NCBI GenBank assembly: GCA_028867675.1
Contig: JAGWGA010000014.1
Span: 1-43,135 of the forward strand
Length of the DNA: 43,135 nucleotides
Direction of reading: 5' to 3'
Origin: Nitrososphaerota archaeon
GTDB taxonomy: Archaea > Thermoproteota > Nitrososphaeria > Nitrososphaerales > Nitrosopumilaceae
Numbering within the stretch: the first letter of the stretch is position 1; every line of letters starts with the position of its first letter. The translations under genes were made by a program, and so were the position numbers. The notes beneath the pieces are model-generated. The model did not search any database and was not told the DNA's origin. It saw only the letters and a list, made by a program, of their open reading frames with translations. This document shows positions 39,188-43,135 of the stretch, in pieces.

Positions 39188-40785
39188 TGTATCCATATCA
39201 ATTACCACAAAATCCGTATCCAAGTAGTCCAACCCCGACAGAAAAAGATGCAAAAATACTTGGAGGTAGAAGACACAAAGAAGCAAAAGGTGCCATACTT
39301 GAATGCATAAAGGAACTAAATAGAAAAGTCGAAGGCAGAACTGCTGATAATGGTGATTTTCGAGTAATTACAGTTGTCCAAGATGTCGGTTCTGGAAAAA
39401 CACATTTGGCTTTACATGTTAAAAGTCTCAAGGGTAGATACAATACAGAGTGCTCTTATGTTGATTTGTCCACAATCTCACCAAAGAGTGTATCTGGAAT
39501 TTATGATGCAATACTCAAGGGATTTGATAATGAATTCTTTGTACAATTAAGAGCGAAATTCTTGAATTATCTAAAAGAAAATGCAGAACAGGGTGATAAT
39601 TCTGCCAAAAAGTCACTTGATTATACTTTTGTAAACAAGCTTACTGGAATGACAATAAAGGAGAAAACTGAAGATATAATCAATGGAAAACAATTCGTAT
39701 CTGTAGAAAACCTTGCAGTATTTCTAACTCACAAATTTAACTATCATGAATCTATTTTAATTAAAAATGTCATATCCAATTCTTTTGACGAAGTTAAAAA
39801 CTTGGAAACACTAATTGGAATGTTATCATCAATATCTGGATTAACTCATAGATTCTTGGGAAAAATTCTTGTCTTTGAAATAGATGAGATTGATGGAAAC
39901 AAAGATTCAATTGAACTAATCAAAGGTGTGATAAATGCTCATCTTCCTGCTTCTATATTGTTGCTAATATCTACACCATCTGGTTATTTGGAGATTCAAA
40001 ATGAAAGTCCTTCTGTATTTGATAGACTAGAAAAGGCAAATTACAAAATAGATCTTGCAGGATCAAATTCTAAAGATGAACTTGCTGAAATTGTTACAGA
40101 ATACATAATACATTCTGATAAAGATGGTAAATTCGGATCAGCAGAACAAAAAGAGTTGGAGGAAAAAATCCACGTCTTATATGATGAATTTTCAGAATTT
40201 AGAAATGTACGTTCTGTTATCAATATCTTGTATCAGGCAATGGAAAAAGCAATGCAGTCAGATTCTAAAAAGGTTGATGAAACGGTAATAGATGAAGCAA
40301 TAAAACAATCCTATCCTGGACTTAGGGTGAGGGGAAGTATAATGAATATTCCAATATCTGATTTCTTGACAATACGACGAAATGGTGGTGACAATCAAAA
40401 GGAAATCAAAAAAGCAGTCAAGAGTCTAACCGCCTTTGCACAGGAAATGGGTACAATACAAAAACTTGAAAAACAAAACTTACTCCTTGATGCAATCTAT
40501 GAAGATAATTTTGGATCAAAAGTGGGATTGGCTGTGATTGCAGACGAATTAGGCATTCCTGATCTAGACCAGATATCTGATATATCAAAATCAGCAATAG
40601 TAGACAAATTAATAATTCTAACAAACAAAAAGATTCAGACTCCTTACAATGCGACGATTGTAAACATTGACAAATCAAAGTTGGTAGACCTGATATACTT
40701 CAATAACAAGTATGATGGGAAGAAAATTGCTGAGGAAGATAATGAACGAATTGAACTCTTGGCAAAAACTCTAAGCATTATTTGA
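39187..40785 (+). CDS. P-loop (AAA+-like) ATPase of unknown function
   Basis: 532 residues. Walker A is QDVGSGKT at 65-72, with Gln in place of the first Gly, and Walker B is KILVFEIDEID at 226-236. The insertion between them, about 150 residues, is much longer than in Orc1/Cdc6. Helical, lid-like sequence follows, then a C-terminal part with repeated helix-turn-helix-like character (FGSKVGLAVIADELGIPDLDQISD). GSGKTHLALHVKSL with a following YVDLSTISPKS recalls the BrxC/DUF2791 ATPases of phage-defence loci, but the resemblance is local. Coupled to the winged-helix gene. Confidence 0.7.
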   Translation: MYPYQLPQNPYPSSPTPTEKDAKILGGRRHKEAKGAILECIKELNRKVEGRTADNGDFRVITVVQDVGSGKTHLALHVKSLKGRYNTECSYVDLSTISPKSVSGIYDAILKGFDNEFFVQLRAKFLNYLKENAEQGDNSAKKSLDYTFVNKLTGMTIKEKTEDIINGKQFVSVENLAVFLTHKFNYHESILIKNVISNSFDEVKNLETLIGMLSSISGLTHRFLGKILVFEIDEIDGNKDSIELIKGVINAHLPASILLLISTPSGYLEIQNESPSVFDRLEKANYKIDLAGSNSKDELAEIVTEYIIHSDKDGKFGSAEQKELEEKIHVLYDEFSEFRNVRSVINILYQAMEKAMQSDSKKVDETVIDEAIKQSYPGLRVRGSIMNIPISDFLTIRRNGGDNQKEIKKAVKSLTAFAQEMGTIQKLEKQNLLLDAIYEDNFGSKVGLAVIADELGIPDLDQISDISKSAIVDKLIILTNKKIQTPYNATIVNIDKSKLVDLIYFNNKYDGKKIAEEDNERIELLAKTLSII

Positions 40786-40833
40786 GAATTTTTCACAGCA
40801 TATCTTTTTACAAAGTTATTACAAATTTCCTTT

Positions 40834-41256
40834 ATGACCAATGAAGAACTAGAGAGATTTCTTTTAGAAAGACACAAAGACGTTACACTCTTTGATTATG
40901 AGGGAAAAAAGGTTCCTTGTATTATCCTAGATGAAAAGAAATTTGATAATATAATGAAAAACATTGCCGGAAAACCAGTCTCTGTAGAGACTAATCTTAA
41001 CATATTGCAAGATGGACTTGGTCATGTTTTTGTCAGGATTACATTACAATTCTCACAAGGAAGCATTGAAGAAAAGTTTCTCATTTACGCAAATGAGAAT
41101 ATGGAATTTTTTGAGGCATTAGCAGAAACTACAATGCTTACTCTTTCATCTCCCAATTCTCCAATTGGTAGTACTAATGTATTCATGATACAACTTCCTA
41201 AACCTGAAAGAGCTCAGAATGCTTTGGAAATAATCAGAAAAGGATTGCATAAGTAA
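40834..41256 (+). CDS. Hypothetical protein, third gene after the ATPase
   Basis: A 140-residue soluble protein. The N-terminal helix EELERFLLERHKDVTLF is followed by a strand-rich central region (LGHVFVRITLQFSQGSIEEKFLIYANE) and a C-terminal RAQNALEIIRKGLHK helix. I do not recognise it. It follows the ATPase by 48 bases in the same direction and ends one base before tRNA-Gly on the other strand. A TATA-like ctttttacaa lies about 25 bp upstream, so it may have its own promoter. Confidence 0.6.
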   Translation: MTNEELERFLLERHKDVTLFDYEGKKVPCIILDEKKFDNIMKNIAGKPVSVETNLNILQDGLGHVFVRITLQFSQGSIEEKFLIYANENMEFFEALAETTMLTLSSPNSPIGSTNVFMIQLPKPERAQNALEIIRKGLHK

Positions 41257-41257
41257 A

Positions 41258-41331
41258 TGCGGTTGCCGGGATTTGGACCCGGGTCGCAGAATTGGCAATC
41301 CCGCATAATAACCAAGCTATACTACAACCGC
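41258..41331 (-). tRNA. tRNA-Gly(GCC)
   Basis: Read on the minus strand: acceptor GCGGTTG/CAACCGC with discriminator A73, D loop AGCTTGGTTA, anticodon stem CGGGA/TTCTG with loop TTGCCAA giving anticodon GCC, four-base variable loop CGAC, T stem CCGGG/CCCGG. No intron and no encoded CCA. The T loop is TCCAAAT, with C where U55 is expected; the tRNA-Ser in this window has the normal TTCAAAT. Confidence 0.93.
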
Positions 41332-41413
41332 TTAACCGATTTAGAAATTATTAGTCTATTAAAGGGTACTGTTTAGAATACCATTTTTTAACATGCTGTT
41401 GTGAAGATATGTT

Positions 41414-41689
41414 ATGGATAAACAACTTGAAGAAAAAATAAATAAGAAAATTGCTGAGGTTGCAGACAAATCAAATGAAATTTTTAAAATTATAAAATCA
41501 TTAGATGAATTAAAAACTCATTCTGATTCATTTGGTTATGGAATCGTAATTGGAAGACTGTACAATTCATTTTATTATCAATGCCGAAGAATTCTAAAAC
41601 GTAATCCTACTAGTGAGGAGTTTGATGAATTCCTTGAAATTCTAAACAAGAAACAAAAAGAGATTCTTAACTCTCTGAAATTAAGCTAA
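41414..41689 (+). CDS. Hypothetical helical protein, 91 residues
   Basis: Almost entirely helical: KQLEEKINKKIAEVADKSNEIFKIIKSL, then GYGIVIGRLYNSFYYQCRRILKRNPTSEEFDEFLEIL. No membrane segment, no recognised motif. ATG start; its last nine bases overlap the convergent uL16 gene. Confidence 0.6.
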   Translation: MDKQLEEKINKKIAEVADKSNEIFKIIKSLDELKTHSDSFGYGIVIGRLYNSFYYQCRRILKRNPTSEEFDEFLEILNKKQKEILNSLKLS

Positions 41690-42190
41690 TGCAGGTTTTA
41701 GCAGAATTACTTTGAGCATTGGTGTGCAAGGTAGCTTTACACATGCACCATGTAATGCTTTTTTTGCTGCTTCAAGATGCTCTTTCTTAACATGAGCCTC
41801 CATGATCACTTGTCCAATCTCTATGCGTGCTGCTAAACTTACAGCTTTGCCAAATGCTCCACGCATTCCTTCCGACAATCTGTCTGCACCTGCTGTAGCA
41901 ATCATCTTGTTCTCTCTTAACAGGATGTGTGGGTATACTCTTAATGTGGAATAATAGCCTGTTTCGCCTGTAACTGTTTCAATTGCCTTGTTTGCAGATA
42001 ATCTTGCAGCTTCAATTGCCATGTGTCTTATCTGCATCTTTTGTTGTGAACAAAGCTGTACACAAAAATCATAATCACCATCTTTTTTTCCTCCGTAAAA
42101 CTTTGCAATTTTTATCTGAGGTTTACCCTTGATGTACTTCTTCCTTGTATATGGTTGGCCATTTCCAACGCGGTAATTTGCTCCGTGCAT
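41681..42190 (-). CDS. rpl10e: Large ribosomal subunit protein uL16 (L10e)
   Basis: A 169-residue archaeal L10e/L16. NYRVGNGQPYTRKKYIKGKPQIKI is the family start, the QKMQIRHMAIEAARLSANKAIE helix and RMRGAFGK-like EGMRGAFGKAVSLAARIEIGQ segment follow. It lies near the A-site tRNA and SRP/5S region of the 50S subunit. Single gene with its own promoter in the 168-bp region shared with endA. Confidence 0.94.
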   Translation of the reverse strand: MHGANYRVGNGQPYTRKKYIKGKPQIKIAKFYGGKKDGDYDFCVQLCSQQKMQIRHMAIEAARLSANKAIETVTGETGYYSTLRVYPHILLRENKMIATAGADRLSEGMRGAFGKAVSLAARIEIGQVIMEAHVKKEHLEAAKKALHGACVKLPCTPMLKVILLKPALA

Positions 42191-42358
42191 GATAACACTT
42201 TTTTTGTTTCAAGCCCTATATTTTAACCGTGAGCTCATCTCATGTTTCCTAGGTATTGCCTATTCGTTTTTCTTTATGATACTCTTATCTATTAATTTTG
42301 GAAATACTTGTTTGAATTGACAAGATCTATTATATTGCTAATGGTTCAATGAATTTCA

Positions 42359-42928
42359 ATGTCCGAGTTAGAGTCTAAAGTAGAAGGAGTTCTAGTAAAA
42401 GACCACGCTCTAGTATCTGATAAAGACATGCAACATGTCTTAGAACTAAAAGGATTTGGAGAAATAATTAAAAAGAAATTTTTTCTCAAGCCGTTTGAAT
42501 CTTTATACTTGTTATATGTTGACAAACTAAAACTCTTCAGAGGTACACATCTGATGGATTTTGATACTTTGATGGCAGAATGCATGAAGATTGATCCTGA
42601 CTCTTTTACAAAATTTTTGATATACCGTGATCTTAGAACAAGAGGATATATTCCAAAAGAAGGATTTGGATTTGGTTCTGATTTTCGAGTATATGAGCGA
42701 GGACAATTTGGTGAAAAAGGTGCAAAATATGTCATATTTGGATTGACTGAAGGTAAGCGTGAAAAGATTGGATTATTGCAAAAACAAATCGAAGACATTA
42801 CTACCATGGGTAAGGAACCAGTGCTTGCAGTGATTGAAAGAAGGGGAGAAGTCATCTATTACAAAGTATCAAAAATTCAATTCCATCAAAATAAAGATCA
42901 ACCTGGATTTTCTAATATAGATTCTTAA
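42359..42928 (+). CDS. endA: tRNA-splicing endonuclease subunit EndA, catalytic His missing
   Basis: A 189-residue member of the archaeal tRNA intron endonuclease family: FLIYRDLRTRGYIPKEGFGFGSDFRVYERG is the conserved core and VLAVIERRGEVIYYKV the last strands. Of the catalytic triad Tyr (112) and Lys (152) can be placed, but the His expected in an HSxYLV-type motif is replaced by GAKYVI near residues 121-126; the only later His is at 176. It may be the structural subunit of a heterotetramer. TATA-like ttatattg is about 28 bp upstream of the ATG. Confidence 0.85.
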   Translation: MSELESKVEGVLVKDHALVSDKDMQHVLELKGFGEIIKKKFFLKPFESLYLLYVDKLKLFRGTHLMDFDTLMAECMKIDPDSFTKFLIYRDLRTRGYIPKEGFGFGSDFRVYERGQFGEKGAKYVIFGLTEGKREKIGLLQKQIEDITTMGKEPVLAVIERRGEVIYYKVSKIQFHQNKDQPGFSNIDS

Positions 42929-42952
42929 ATACAATAAAACCATTTTTCATGT

Positions 42953-43117
42953 GTGGAGTTTAAAGAGATTTACTGTTTTAATTGTAAGAAAAGTTTAGGA
43001 AGATATAATGAAAAATATTTTTCAGAACAGCGAATAAACGAGATTATCAAAGCAAATCACTCATCACATGTTTACGAAGGACATGAAATAGTAGTAAAAA
43101 GAATCACTGTAACTTAA
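42953..43117 (+). CDS. 54-residue CxxC/HxxH miniprotein
   Basis: GTG to TAA, 54 residues, with CFNC at 8-11 and HSSHVYEGH at 36-44, spaced like a zinc finger. A TATA-like ttaaata lies about 25 bp before the GTG, consistent with a leaderless transcript. The last 18 bases of the window hold nothing recognisable. Function unknown. Confidence 0.6.
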   Translation: MEFKEIYCFNCKKSLGRYNEKYFSEQRINEIIKANHSSHVYEGHEIVVKRITVT

Positions 43118-43135
43118 ATCCATATGTGATTGGAG

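Noticed and set aside
39187-40785. Orc1/Cdc6 replication initiator and nearby origin
   Set aside because: The Walker A to B distance (about 160 residues) and modified Walker A do not fit Orc1/Cdc6, and no repeated origin-recognition boxes are seen; only one inverted repeat.
1-43135. CRISPR array, insertion sequence, integrase or prophage
   Set aside because: No regularly spaced repeats, no transposase or integrase motifs, and no attachment-site duplication at the two tRNA genes were seen.

Overview
The window comes from an archaeon, most probably a mesophilic Nitrososphaerota (Thaumarchaeota) of the Nitrosopumilus/Nitrosarchaeum type. The evidence is an AT-rich genome, archaeal-type information genes (SBDS, exosome Rrp4/Rrp41/Rrp42, prefoldin, Rpo3, KEOPS Pcc1, Nob1, Cbf5, EndA), TATA boxes about 25 bp ahead of leaderless ATG/GTG/TTG starts, and a spc-like operon in which SecY-Adk-DUF106-Cmk-Cbf5 lacks the L34e and L14e genes that many other archaea carry there. 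No amo gene lies in the window, so the lineage is inferred.

Layout. 1-7676 (+): end of ftsY, ornithine carbamoyltransferase, then uL18-uS5-uL30-uL15-secY-adkA-DUF106-cmk-cbf5. 7703-8152: a membrane-anchored BsuPI-like protein. 8193-11023: a compact arsenic cluster with a divergent HxlR-type regulator, two arsenate reductases, the arsenite methyltransferase ArsM and a NIP/AqpN-like aquaporin. It is wired by two copies of a 51-bp promoter module containing a perfect palindrome. 11083-11180: intron-bearing tRNA-Ser(GGA). 11225-19662: L-2-hydroxyglutarate oxidase-like enzyme, 2-hydroxyacid dehydrogenase, 2-oxoacid:ferredoxin oxidoreductase, CofE, and several small or hypothetical genes, two of them cysteine-rich miniproteins. 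19736-23514: two tandem isopropylmalate/homoaconitase-type dehydratase pairs, one archaeal type and one bacterial type.

23511-26201 (-): Rpo3-eL18-uL13-uS9 and a sugar nucleotidyltransferase. 26287-30755 (+): the exosome superoperon with eL43, Pcc1, prefoldin beta and an XPF nuclease. 30758-32081 (-): NAD kinase and Nob1. 32171-36384 (+): rhodanese, a large protein ending in a zinc-ferredoxin-like domain, and a membrane glycosyltransferase. 36381-38333 (-): a 24-residue-repeat coiled-coil protein and MsrB, separated by a structured non-coding stretch. 38392-38450 (-): a well-formed C/D box sRNA. 38615-41256 (+): a winged-helix-like/P-loop ATPase operon of unknown function preceded by a 10-bp inverted repeat. 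The window closes with tRNA-Gly(GCC), uL16/L10e, a tRNA-splicing endonuclease subunit without the expected catalytic His, and a 54-residue CxxC/HxxH protein.

The parts most worth following are the HxlR-controlled arsenic module with its duplicated operator, the ATPase operon at 38.6-41.3 kb, and the non-coding elements between 37.7 and 38.6 kb. All family assignments are from reading motifs in the translations; no database search was run.
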